From NCBI RefSeq assembly GCF_034676545.1, contig NZ_JAUCBZ010000015.1, forward strand, positions 2,573,001 to 2,637,000: DNA of 64,000 nucleotides. The letters run 5' to 3'. The notes beneath the pieces are model-generated. The model saw nothing but the letters and a program-made list of their open reading frames with translations, did not search any database and was not told where the DNA came from. The stretch is from Pararhodobacter sp. GTDB taxonomy: Bacteria; Pseudomonadota; Alphaproteobacteria; Rhodobacterales; Rhodobacteraceae. Made by a program: the position numbers and the translations under genes. Positions 17,315 through 25,979 of this stretch are shown here, in pieces (the stretch's first letter is position 1; every line of letters begins with the position of its first letter).

Positions 17315-18225
17315 CATTGCCCCTGACCTATTCCGCCGAAGTTGCCGCCGCGCGCGCCGAAAAGCGCCCGATTGTGGCTTTGGAATCCACGATCATCACC
17401 CACGGCATGCCCTGGCCCCAGAATGTCGAGACCGCGCGTGCTGTCGAAGAGGAAGTGCGCAAATCAGGCGCGGTTCCGGCCACGATTGTCGTGATGAATG
17501 GCCAAATCCACATCGGGCTTGAGGCCGACCAGCTGGAGGCTTTGGGTCAGGCCAAGGACGTGATGAAACTCAGCCGCGCGGATCTGGCGGCTTGTGTCGC
17601 GATGCGCCGCACCGGGGCCACGACGGTTGCCGCCACGATGATCTGCGCCCAACTCGCCGGGATCGACGTGTTCGCCACCGGCGGCATCGGCGGCGTCCAT
17701 CGCGGCGCCGAGACCAGTTTTGACATTTCCGCCGACCTGTCAGAGCTTTCGCAGACCGCGGTCACCGTCGTTGCGGCCGGCGCCAAGGCAATCCTGGATA
17801 TTCCAAAGACCATGGAAGTTCTTGAAACCATGGGCGTTCCGGTGATTTCAGTGGGCCAGGACAGCATCCCTGCATTCTGGTCTCGCGAGTCGCATCTGAA
17901 AGCGCCGCTGCGCATGGACACGGCCGCCGAGATCGCCGCCTCGCATAAAATGCGCGCGGTACTGGGCCTCAAGGGCGGGCAATTGGTGACCAACCCGATC
18001 CCGAAAGACGCTGAAATCCCGCGTGAAGAGATCGTGCCGGTCATCGAGGCCGCCTTGGCCGAGGCCGAAGCGCAAAACATCAGCGCCAAAGAGGTGACAC
18101 CTTTCCTTCTGGATCGGATCTTCGAACACACCAAAGGTCGCTCGCTGGATGCGAATATCGCGCTGGTCCTGAACAATGCGCGACTTGCCTCGGCAATCGC
18201 CAAGGAACTCAGCGCCACGCGGTAA
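17311..18225 (+). CDS. psuG: Pseudouridine-5'-phosphate glycosidase
   Basis: PsuG cleaves the C-C glycosidic bond of pseudouridine 5'-phosphate to give uracil and ribose 5-phosphate, completing pseudouridine salvage with PsuK. The 304-residue protein has the family signatures VALESTIITHGMPWPQNVETA, FATGGIGGVHRGAE and LKGGQLVTNPIP. It overlaps psuK by four bases. Confidence 0.95.
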   Translation: MTLPLTYSAEVAAARAEKRPIVALESTIITHGMPWPQNVETARAVEEEVRKSGAVPATIVVMNGQIHIGLEADQLEALGQAKDVMKLSRADLAACVAMRRTGATTVAATMICAQLAGIDVFATGGIGGVHRGAETSFDISADLSELSQTAVTVVAAGAKAILDIPKTMEVLETMGVPVISVGQDSIPAFWSRESHLKAPLRMDTAAEIAASHKMRAVLGLKGGQLVTNPIPKDAEIPREEIVPVIEAALAEAEAQNISAKEVTPFLLDRIFEHTKGRSLDANIALVLNNARLASAIAKELSATR

Positions 18226-18239
18226 CTCTTTTTGTTCCA

Positions 18240-18271
18240 GGGAGCCTCTTGCATCGGTTTGCGTGGCTCCC
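18240..18271 (+). terminator. Hairpin after psuG
   Basis: GGGAGCC and GGCTCCC (7 bp) enclose an 18-base loop 14 bases after the psuG stop. No T run follows, so it is at best a weak or factor-assisted terminator. Confidence 0.3.
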
Positions 18272-18313
18272 TAGATACATTCAAGATTTCCTTATAATTG
18301 GCCGCAATCGCAC

Positions 18314-18997
18314 ATGTCCCCAGCTCCCCGTCCGCAGCGTCGCGGGCTCTTCGCAGGCTTGCGGGCCTCGTTCCTGACCGGGTTGGTGATTGTCGCCCCC
18401 GCTGTGCTGACCATCTGGTTGATTGTGACCATTGTCGAATTTGTCGACAGCCGGGTCATGCCCTTGATCCCCCAGCGAATTTTCCCACCACAACTGACCG
18501 GATTCGACATACCCGGTCTTGGGCTTTTGATCTTTCTGGCCTTCACGCTGATCGTCGGTTGGCTGGCAAAGGGCTATATCGGACGCAGCCTCATCCATTG
18601 GGGCGAAAACCTGGTCGCGCAGATGCCGGTGGTGCGCTCGATCTACAATGGCCTCAAACAGATCGCCGAAACCGTTTTTGCCAGCGGGAACACATCATTC
18701 AAGAAAGCCTGTCTGGTGGAATATCCGCGCCGCGGTATTTGGGCTGTGGCCTTCGTTTCAACCGACACCAAAGGCGAGATCACTCGCAAACTCGACACCA
18801 ACTCCAAGCTGATTTCGGTGTTTTTGCCGACGACGCCGAACCCGACCTCCGGATTTCTGCTGTTCGTCCCTGAGGACGAAATCGTCTTGCTGGACATGTC
18901 CATCGAGGATGCCGCGAAACTGGTGATCTCGGCCGGGCTGGTGGTCCCGGACCCGGACAACTCCGGCAAACTGCGCGGCGCCAATCGCAAACGCTAG
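18314..18997 (+). CDS. DUF502 family inner-membrane protein
   Basis: A 227-residue membrane protein with two transmembrane segments near residues 18-40 (LRASFLTGLVIVAPAVLTIW) and 66-85, the second followed by GYIGRSLIHWGENLVAQMPVVRSIYNGLKQ, and a soluble C-terminal part with VEYPRRGIWAVAFVS and TTPNPTSGF. These are the conserved marks of DUF502. Its function is not established. The element TATAAT at 18293-18298 lies only 16 bases before the ATG, so the mRNA may have a very short leader. Confidence 0.85.
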   Translation: MSPAPRPQRRGLFAGLRASFLTGLVIVAPAVLTIWLIVTIVEFVDSRVMPLIPQRIFPPQLTGFDIPGLGLLIFLAFTLIVGWLAKGYIGRSLIHWGENLVAQMPVVRSIYNGLKQIAETVFASGNTSFKKACLVEYPRRGIWAVAFVSTDTKGEITRKLDTNSKLISVFLPTTPNPTSGFLLFVPEDEIVLLDMSIEDAAKLVISAGLVVPDPDNSGKLRGANRKR

Positions 18998-19001
18998 GCG
19001 C

Positions 19002-20021
19002 TCAGCCAAACATCTCGGCCAAGTCTACGCTGCCACGGATGCCAATGTCATCGGCATGGGCCTCAAGAAATCCGGTCGCCGCCGCGCGCCCCGCGTTGAA
19101 AAGCGTGTCGATCAACAAGGGCGTGGGCGTCGATTTGCTCCGCACCGACAGGCGACGCATCAGATCGTCATCGGCGACAAAATGCACCAGAACATCCTTC
19201 ATCGCGCCCCGGGTAATGGTGCCTTCGGCAATCAATCGCTTGACGAAAGCAACCGCGCGCAGGTCTCGCAATAGCGCCGAGTTGAAACTTATCTCATTGA
19301 TCCGGTTCAAGATTTCTGGCGCGCTGTTGGGCGTATTGGGCCGGTACATCGGATTTATGGACACAATCAAGACATCGTCGGGCAAGGCCGGATCATAGAG
19401 CGGATGCAACGACGGATTGCCAGAATAGCCGCCATCCCAATAGGCCTCGCCGTCGATTTCAACGGCCCGGAAAACGGTTGGCAAACAGGCCGAGGCAAGG
19501 ATCGCGTCGTGGGTAACCTCGTCGCCGGAAAAGACCCGAACCTTGCCCGAATGCACATTTGTCGCCGCGACGAACAGCTTTGGCCCCTTGTCGGCGCAGA
19601 CCTCGTCGAGCGACAGCGCCTCGACCACCGGTGCCAAGGGATTGCGCCAGAGCGGACCCCAATCATAGGGGCTGATCACCTGCGACATCAAGTTGAGCGG
19701 CGAGAGCGGCATGATCGCTTCGCTGAGGCGCGTGACAAACGGCGCCGAGGCCATGAAGGGCCGAAACCATCCGACGGCGCTCAGATCGCCAACCCCTGCG
19801 ACACGTTCCCACAGAGCCCTGAGCGCTGCGCGGGCACCCTCGCGTCCGCCGACCACCAGACCCGCTTTCAGCGCCGCTCCATTGAGCGCACCGGCCGAAG
19901 TGCCGGTGATCGCCGCGAACTCCAGCCAGTCCTCGTCGAGCAGCCGGTCCAGCACCCCCCAGGTGAACGCGCCATGCGCCCCGCCGCCTTGCAGCGCAAG
20001 GTTGATTCGCTTGGTGTCCAT
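19002..20021 (-). CDS. Patatin-like phospholipase
   Basis: A 339-residue patatin-domain lipid acyl hydrolase with the oxyanion motif GGGAHGAF (about residues 12-19), the nucleophile elbow GTSAG and the Asp of the dyad in DGGYSGNP. No signal peptide is visible. I start at ATG 20021; a frame extension to 20063 is unlike the family. It follows bdhA on the same strand after about 60 bases. Patatin-like proteins near PHB genes have been suggested to act at granules or membranes; that is inference here. Confidence 0.85.
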   Translation of the reverse strand: MDTKRINLALQGGGAHGAFTWGVLDRLLDEDWLEFAAITGTSAGALNGAALKAGLVVGGREGARAALRALWERVAGVGDLSAVGWFRPFMASAPFVTRLSEAIMPLSPLNLMSQVISPYDWGPLWRNPLAPVVEALSLDEVCADKGPKLFVAATNVHSGKVRVFSGDEVTHDAILASACLPTVFRAVEIDGEAYWDGGYSGNPSLHPLYDPALPDDVLIVSINPMYRPNTPNSAPEILNRINEISFNSALLRDLRAVAFVKRLIAEGTITRGAMKDVLVHFVADDDLMRRLSVRSKSTPTPLLIDTLFNAGRAAATGFLEAHADDIGIRGSVDLAEMFG

Positions 20022-20081
20022 GTCGGGGCCTTCCGGTGTGATCAGGGGAACAAGGCGACGCACGCGTCGCCTTGTGCAGGC

Positions 20082-20858
20082 TTACAGCGCCGTCCAGCCG
20101 CCATCGACCGAGATCGTGGTGCCGGTGATCTGATCCGCAGCCGCCGAACACAGGAACGCGGCAATGCCACCGACCTGTTCCGTTGTCGCAAACTCGCCCG
20201 ACGGTTGGCGCGCCAACATCACCTCTTTGATCACCGTTTCGCGGTCCATGTTGTGCGTCTTCATCTGATCGGGGATCTGCTTTTCCACGATCGGCGTCAG
20301 CACATAGCCCGGACAGATGGCGTTGCAGGTAATGCCCTTACCCGCCGCTTCCAGCGCCGTCACCTTGGTCAGGCCAACGACACCGTGCTTGGCCGCGACA
20401 TAGGCCGATTTGAACGGGGACGCCGTCAACCCATGAGCCGAGGCGACGTTCACCACCCGGCCCCAGCCCTTGGCATACATGCCCGACAAGGCGGCGGCGG
20501 TGCAATGAAACGCCGAGCTCATGTTGATCGCGATGATCGCGTCCCATTTTTCGACGGGGAACTCTTCGATCTTGGCAACGTATTGAATGCCCGCGTTGTT
20601 GACCAGGATATCGCAACCCCCGGCGCGCTCGATCAAACTGCGGCACTGATCGGCCTTGGACATATCCGCCTGAATATAGGTCACGGCAACACCGTGACGC
20701 TTGGCCATGTCCGCGGCCAGGGCGTGGTCCTCGGCGGCGTCGGTGAACGAGTTCAGGACCACATCCGCGCCTGCGGCTGCCAGGGCCTCGGCGATGCCCA
20801 ATCCGATTCCAGAATTCGACCCGGTCACGATGGCCCGGCGCCCTTTGAGATGTGTCAT
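20082..20858 (-). CDS. bdhA: 3-hydroxybutyrate dehydrogenase
   Basis: An NAD-dependent short-chain dehydrogenase of 258 residues that interconverts 3-hydroxybutyrate and acetoacetate, linking polyhydroxybutyrate breakdown to central metabolism. It shows the Rossmann motif GSNSGIGLGIA, NNAGIQYV, the active-site Tyr and Lys in YVAAKHGVVG, and the family-typical tail GGWTAL. The sequence HGLTASPFKSAYVAAKHG is characteristic for this dehydrogenase. Confidence 0.93.
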   Translation of the reverse strand: MTHLKGRRAIVTGSNSGIGLGIAEALAAAGADVVLNSFTDAAEDHALAADMAKRHGVAVTYIQADMSKADQCRSLIERAGGCDILVNNAGIQYVAKIEEFPVEKWDAIIAINMSSAFHCTAAALSGMYAKGWGRVVNVASAHGLTASPFKSAYVAAKHGVVGLTKVTALEAAGKGITCNAICPGYVLTPIVEKQIPDQMKTHNMDRETVIKEVMLARQPSGEFATTEQVGGIAAFLCSAAADQITGTTISVDGGWTAL

Positions 20859-20927
20859 GGTGGTGGTTCTCTCACTTGCGAATGTTGCAGGTGCAGAATA
20901 CTGCGGTCAGCGACAATGGCCAGTGCC

Positions 20928-20954
20928 AAAAAAAACGCCCGCACAAGGCGGGCG
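20928..20954 (-). terminator. Rho-independent terminator of the candidate small RNA
   Basis: Perfect 7-bp stem CGCCCGC/GCGGGCG with a 5-base loop, followed by eight T on the minus strand. No protein gene on that strand ends upstream of it for over 2 kb, so it most likely ends the small RNA. Confidence 0.8.
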
Positions 20955-21002
20955 CAAGTCGTTGAGGCAGGTTTCATACAGGCAAGAAACCTATCGAGCA
21001 GT
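20928..21002 (-). ncRNA. Candidate small RNA upstream of bdhA
   Basis: On the minus strand a promoter (20 bases farther upstream), a hairpin with 7-bp stem AGGTTTC/GAAACCT (20969-20992) and a strong terminator with eight T (20928-20954) define a transcript of about 75 nucleotides without any convincing reading frame. It lies in the 254-base gap between bdhA and the divergent solute-binding protein gene. The T run at its end, the hairpin and the promoter spacing fit an Hfq-type small RNA. I do not recognise a known family. Confidence 0.55.
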
Positions 21003-21008
21003 GAGATA

Positions 21009-21037
21009 CTTATAGACCTTTCCTCTGAGCTATCCAA
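21009..21037 (-). promoter_or_regulatory. Sigma-70 type promoter of the candidate small RNA
   Basis: TTGGAT (21032-21037) and TATAAG (21009-21014) on the minus strand are spaced by exactly 17 bases. A start near 21002 gives the small RNA described at 20928-21002. Confidence 0.5.
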
Positions 21038-21112
21038 GCTAAAAGTTTGATTACTCGGGCTTACACGGCTACGAGGGTCTTGTTCGCCCCAGCACAGAGG
21101 ATTGTTTCCCGG

Positions 21113-22947
21113 ATGTATACATTATCCCGTCGCACCCTCGCAAATATCGCCTTTGCCCTGTCTGCCTTGGCTCTGTTAACCGGGTTTGCCGACGTCGCAA
21201 CCGCGCAACCGCGTCATGGCATCGCTATGTATGGCGACCCGGCCCTACCACAAGATTTCGTGTCTTTACCCTACGCAAACCCGGATGCGCCGAAGGGCGG
21301 GCGCGTGACTTTTGCCGAGATCGGCGGGTTTGATTCGCTCAACCCCTTCATTTTGCGCGGCACCGCTCCGTGGGGGGTCAATCTGCTGACCACACAGTCG
21401 CTGCTGGGGCGCAGCTATGACGAACCTTTCACCCTTTACGGGGTGTTGGCCGAAACTGTTGAGACGGATGATTCGCGCCGATTCGTGGAATTCACCCTGC
21501 GCGAGGGGGCCCGATTCTCGGATGGAAGCGCGGTGACGATTGCCGATGTGATGTGGTCATTCGAGGCCCTCGGCACGCAAGGCCACCCCCGCTATCAGAA
21601 TATCTGGTCCAAGATTGCGTCGATGGAGCAAACCGGCGAACGCCGTGTGCGGTTCACATTTACGGAACCAGACCGGGAGTTGCCGCTGCTGCTGGGGCTG
21701 CGCCCGATCTTGCAGCGAGCGCAGTTTGACACGCTTGCCGGTGGGCGCAGGTTTGATGAATTGTCGCTGGTCCCGGTCATCGGTTCTGGCCCTTATGTCG
21801 TGGCGGCGGTTGATCCGGGGCGCTCGATCACATTTGCGCGAAATCCCGATTGGTGGTGGCCGACCTGCCGTTTTTCCGGGGTCAGCACAATTTCGATGAA
21901 ATCCGATATGAGTATTTCGGCGATGCCTCCGTCGCGTTTGAGGCGTTCAAGGCCGGACTCGTCAGCGTCTGGCGCGAGCCCAATGCCGCGCGCTGGCAAG
22001 ACAACTATGACTTTCCGGCGCTTGCCGATGGTCGTATCCGGCGCGTCGAGGTGCCGCATCAGCGCCCCTCGGGCATGAGCGGTTTCGTCTTCAACACCCG
22101 CCAGAGCCGGTTCCGCGACTGGCGCGTGCGCGAGGCATTGATCCAGATCTTTGACTTCGAGCAGATCAACGACACGGTCAACGGCGGGCACGAACCGCGC
22201 ATCCAATCCTATTTCGGCAATTCGGCGCTGGCCCCGCGGCCAGGCCCTGCCGAAGGGGCCGTACGCGCCTTGCTCGAGCCTTTCGCCGCCGACCTGCCCG
22301 CGGGCGCGCTGGAGGGGTACAGCCTGCCGGTCAGTGACGCGCGCTCGAATCGACGGACGATGCGGGCAGCGATGCGCCTGCTCAACGACGCGGGTTGGAC
22401 CGCCGATGACCGGGGCGTGTTGCGCAATGCCGCCGGCGAGGCCTTCACCTTCGAGATCCTGCTGCTCCAAGGTTCAGCCGAGCAGCAGGCGATTGCCAAC
22501 AGCTTTATCGAAGCGGTGCGGCGGCTGGGGATCGAGGCCCGCCTGACCGTCATTGATGCCGCGCAATATGTTGAACGCACGAATGATTTTGACTTTGACA
22601 TGACCTATTTGCTGCGCGCCATGTCGCTGTCACCGGGCAACGAACAAATCTTGTACTGGGGCAGCGAGGGCGCCTCACAACCGGGCTCACGCAATTGGGC
22701 GGGCGTCGAGTTGCCGGCCGTGGACTCACTGATCAGCACCATGGTCGAGGCCCGAAGCCAGGCAGATTTCGTCGCCGCAGTTCAAGCCCTCGACCGGGTT
22801 TTGATGGCGGGGCGCTACGTCATTCCCTTCTGGTATGCGCCCGAAAGCCGCCTCGCCATTGCTCAAGGCTTGCACTTTCCTGATGTTTTGCCCATATATG
22901 GGGACTGGACCGGGTTCTTGCCCGAGGTATGGTGGTATCAGGAATGA
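21113..22947 (+). pseudogene. Peptide ABC transporter solute-binding protein (family 5), frameshifted
   Basis: The gene encodes a periplasmic binding protein of the DppA/YejA type with an N-terminal signal sequence ending at ATAQPRHG. The first frame runs to FARNPDWWW and the second resumes with ADLPFFRGQHNFDEIRYEYF; the conserved family sequence joins these directly. One G is missing between 21853 and 21858 (GGTGGTGG). Corrected, the protein has about 611 residues and ends in EVWWYQE. No permease or ATPase gene is adjacent, so the partner transporter lies elsewhere. The intact second half suggests a recent change or a sequence error. The stop overlaps the next gene by ATGA. Confidence 0.8.
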
Positions 22948-23072
22948 AACGCAGCCTTTGGCTTTGCCTCACGATTTCCGTGCTCGCGCTTGCAGCGTGC
23001 AACACCGTCGAGGGTGTGGGGCGTGATATCTCGGGTGGGGCCAACGCCGTGCGCGGTTGGTTTGGCCACTAA
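22944..23072 (+). CDS. Entericidin-like small lipoprotein
   Basis: A 42-residue lipoprotein, MKRSLWLCLTISVLALAAC, with lipobox LAAC and the tail NTVEGVGRDISGGANAV. This composition matches the entericidin A/B family, small envelope lipoproteins of which EcnB promotes and EcnA limits lysis in enterobacteria. The starting ATG overlaps the solute-binding protein's TGA, implying coupled translation. Its TAA overlaps the TAG of the convergent XRE regulator. Confidence 0.8.
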   Translation: MKRSLWLCLTISVLALAACNTVEGVGRDISGGANAVRGWFGH

Positions 23073-23695
23073 CCCGACAGGGATGTCACCCACAGAATTG
23101 TCGCATCCTCTGGACTGAGGCTGACCACATTGTGCCCCATCGAGGCATCATAATACGCGCTGTCGCCCCGTTTCATATCAATCGGCGCATAAAACTCCGT
23201 GAACAATCGGATTTGGCCGGTCAAGACATACAGGAATTCTTCGCCATCGTGGCGCACCCAGCCGTCGAAATCCTCGAACTTGCGGGCGTGAATGCGGGCG
23301 CGGTAGGGCAGCATCGCTTTTCGCGTCAACCCACCCGCCAAGAGCTCATGTTCATATGTCGTGGTGACGTGGCTCTCGCCCTGTCCGTGCAGCGTGGTCG
23401 TCATCCGGCCCCCCGGCGCTGCGTTCTTGGGCGGCGTGAACAGTTGCGGCACCGAGATCCCCAGCCCCTCGGCCAGTTTCTTCAGCCCGTCATAGGTCGG
23501 CGACATCTGGCCGTTTTCGATCTTTGACAGGGTGGAGCGCGCCAGACCCGCAGCTTGCGCGGCCTGCTCCAAGGTCCAGCCGCGCTCTTTGCGCAGCGTA
23601 CGGACCCGCTCAGCCAGATCAATCGGGCTGGCCAGAGCCTCTTCGCCGCTTTCGCGCGCGATGCGAATGATGGTCGGGTTCGACAAATTAGCCAT
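23069..23695 (-). CDS. XRE-cupin transcriptional regulator
   Basis: A 208-residue regulator with an N-terminal helix-turn-helix (RVRTLRKERGWTLEQAAQAAGLARSTLSKIENGQMSPTYDGL, shown in parts) and a C-terminal cupin domain from about residue 105 (GEEFLYVLTGQIRLFTEFY). Members of this type sense small molecules through the cupin and often control nearby catabolic or amino-acid genes. The divergent acyl-CoA ligase is a possible target, with 132 bases between. The ATG at 23695 is chosen; the frame extends to 23737. Confidence 0.85.
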   Translation of the reverse strand: MANLSNPTIIRIARESGEEALASPIDLAERVRTLRKERGWTLEQAAQAAGLARSTLSKIENGQMSPTYDGLKKLAEGLGISVPQLFTPPKNAAPGGRMTTTLHGQGESHVTTTYEHELLAGGLTRKAMLPYRARIHARKFEDFDGWVRHDGEEFLYVLTGQIRLFTEFYAPIDMKRGDSAYYDASMGHNVVSLSPEDATILWVTSLSG

Positions 23696-23827
23696 GATAA
23701 AACGCCACCGCAGTAGGATCGGCGCGTTTTGCGCCATTCACCCGCAAATGTCGAGGCTCTGACGTCGCGTGCGATCGGCAGATGCGCGCTCTTGCCCTGA
23801 CGGCGCTGCGGGGATATCTCAGATTTC

Positions 23828-25360
23828 ATGCACGCGTTAATCAATACCGGCCCCTTTGCGCCCTGTCCGACGCCCTTCAACACGGCGGCGTATGTGCTGT
23901 CCGCCGGCGCGCAAACCCCGGACAAGATCGCCTTGCAAATCGTTGGCCTGACGCGGGCCGAGCGCTGGTCCTACGCGACACTGATCAAGGCGGTTCGGGG
24001 CATTGGAACCGGCTTTTTGCGGGCCGGGTTTCACCCCGGCGACGTGATCCTGCTGCGGCTGGGCAATACCGTCGATTTTCCGCTCGCCTATTTGGGGGCG
24101 CTGGCGGTCGGCTTGGTGCCCGTGCCGACCTCATCGCAACTGACCGAGGTTGAAATCACCGCCATGACCGCGCCCATGAACCCGGCGGCGATCATCGCGG
24201 CCAAAGGCGTGGCGCTGCCGGATCACGCCGCACCGGTCATCGACGTTGCAACCCTGCGCGAATGGCGCGACCTGCCGGATTGCGCGTGGCACATGGGCGA
24301 CCCTGATCGGCTGGGGTCGATGGTGTTCACCTCGGGCACCTCAGGCGCGCCGCGGGCGGTGATGCACGCGCATCGCGCGGTCTGGGCGCGGCGCATGATG
24401 TGGGCGGATTGGTACGGCCTGACGCCTGACGATCGCCTTTTGCACGCGGGTGCCTTCAACTGGACCTATACGCTGGGCACCGGGTTGATGGACCCCTGGG
24501 CCATCGGGGCCACCGCCCTGGTTCCCGCCGAGGGCATTGCCCCGGTGCAACTCCCGCTTCTCCTCAAACGCTTTGACGCGACAATTTTCGCTGCGGCGCC
24601 AGGCGTTTACCGGCAAATGCTCAAATCTGCGCGCCTTGAGTTGCCTCGCCTGCGGCATGGCTTGTCGGCGGGCGAGAAACTGCCCGACGCCACACGCACC
24701 GCATGGGAAAACGCCACCAAAACACCGATTTTCGAAGCCTTGGGCATGTCCGAAGTCTCGACCTATGTCTCGACCGGTCCGAACCACGCCAAGCGTGACG
24801 GGGCCAGCGGTTATGCGCAAACCGGGCGGTGCATTGCCGTGCTGGGACCGGACAACACCCCGGTCGAACGCGGTGAACCCGGCGTTCTGGCGGTCAGTGC
24901 CGACGACCCCGGCCTGTTTCTGGGCTATCACAACGCCCCCAAGGAAACCGCCGCACGCTTTGCCAACGGCTGGTTTCTGACCGGCGACACCGTGTCGATG
25001 GACGATGACGGCGCCATTCGCTATCTCGGACGCGATGACGACATGATGAATGCTGGCGGCTACCGGGTGTCGCCCATCGAGGTGGAATGCGCGTTCGAGG
25101 GTCATCCCGGCATTTCCGAATGCGCGGCGGTCGAATTACCGGTGCGCGCGGGTGTCAACGTGATCGGATTGTTCTATGTCGACACCCGACACCCGGTGAC
25201 CGAGGCGGATTTGGCGCAATATGCCCAGACCAAATTGGCGCGCTACAAGCAACCAAGACTGTATATCCGTGTGACAACCCTGCCCAAAGGGGCCAACAAC
25301 AAACTCAATCGCCGTGCCTTGAGGACGGGATGGAAGGGCCGCGATGACGACCAAGCTTGA
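23828..25360 (+). CDS. AMP-dependent acyl-CoA synthetase (class I adenylate-forming)
   Basis: A 510-residue ANL-superfamily ligase that activates a carboxylic acid with ATP and joins it to CoA. Motifs: MVFTSGTSGAPRAVMH for phosphate binding, ALGMSEVSTYV for the adenine site, FLTGDTVSMDDDGAIRYLGRDDDMM for the hinge and KGANNKLNRR with the catalytic Lys at the C-terminus. Benzoate-CoA-ligase-like or medium-chain specificity is possible; I cannot tell. It overlaps the next gene by 17 bases. Confidence 0.85.
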   Translation: MHALINTGPFAPCPTPFNTAAYVLSAGAQTPDKIALQIVGLTRAERWSYATLIKAVRGIGTGFLRAGFHPGDVILLRLGNTVDFPLAYLGALAVGLVPVPTSSQLTEVEITAMTAPMNPAAIIAAKGVALPDHAAPVIDVATLREWRDLPDCAWHMGDPDRLGSMVFTSGTSGAPRAVMHAHRAVWARRMMWADWYGLTPDDRLLHAGAFNWTYTLGTGLMDPWAIGATALVPAEGIAPVQLPLLLKRFDATIFAAAPGVYRQMLKSARLELPRLRHGLSAGEKLPDATRTAWENATKTPIFEALGMSEVSTYVSTGPNHAKRDGASGYAQTGRCIAVLGPDNTPVERGEPGVLAVSADDPGLFLGYHNAPKETAARFANGWFLTGDTVSMDDDGAIRYLGRDDDMMNAGGYRVSPIEVECAFEGHPGISECAAVELPVRAGVNVIGLFYVDTRHPVTEADLAQYAQTKLARYKQPRLYIRVTTLPKGANNKLNRRALRTGWKGRDDDQA

Positions 25361-25979
25361 TATCTTTTCGGACCCGATCTGCCCGTGGTGCTATATCGGC
25401 AAGGCACGGCTGGAAAAGGCCCTGGAACAGCGCCCGGATCACCCGTTCATCATCGAATGGCACCCCTATATGCTCAACCCGACGATGCCGCCCGAGGGGA
25501 TGGACCGGCGCGAATACCTGCAGGCCAAGTTCGGCCCGCCCGACGCGGTGGTCAAAGCCTATCTGCCGGTTTCCGAGGCCGCGACCGAAGAGGGCCTGCC
25601 GCTGGATCTGGCCAAGATCCTGCGCACACCCTCGACCCTGGACGCGCACCGCCTGATCCACTGGGCCGGGTTGGAGGGACGGCAGAACGCCGTCGTGAAC
25701 GCGTTGTTCAAGGCCAATTTCGTGCAGGGCCTGGATATTTCCGACCACACCGTCCTGCTGGACATCGCCGAGGCATCGGGACTTGACCGCACCCTGATCG
25801 CCAGATTGCTGGACTCCGACGCTGACAGTGACGACATCCGCGCCCGCGACGCCGATATTCGCGCGCGCGGATTGTCGGGCGTGCCCGGTTTCCTGATCGG
25901 CCGCACCTATGTCGTGAACGGCGCGCACCCGACCGAATTCTGGGTGCAGGTCATCGACGATTTGGCAGCGCAGGCATGA
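25344..25979 (+). CDS. DsbA-family oxidoreductase (FrnE-like)
   Basis: A 211-residue thioredoxin-fold protein with the redox motif CPWC at residues 13-16 (SDPICPWCYIGKARLEKAL) and the FrnE-type C-terminal GLSGVPGFLIGRTYVVNGAHP. No signal peptide is present, so it should act in the cytoplasm, like FrnE or 2-hydroxychromene-2-carboxylate isomerases. It overlaps both neighbours and shares their operon. Confidence 0.85.
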   Translation: MTTKLDIFSDPICPWCYIGKARLEKALEQRPDHPFIIEWHPYMLNPTMPPEGMDRREYLQAKFGPPDAVVKAYLPVSEAATEEGLPLDLAKILRTPSTLDAHRLIHWAGLEGRQNAVVNALFKANFVQGLDISDHTVLLDIAEASGLDRTLIARLLDSDADSDDIRARDADIRARGLSGVPGFLIGRTYVVNGAHPTEFWVQVIDDLAAQA

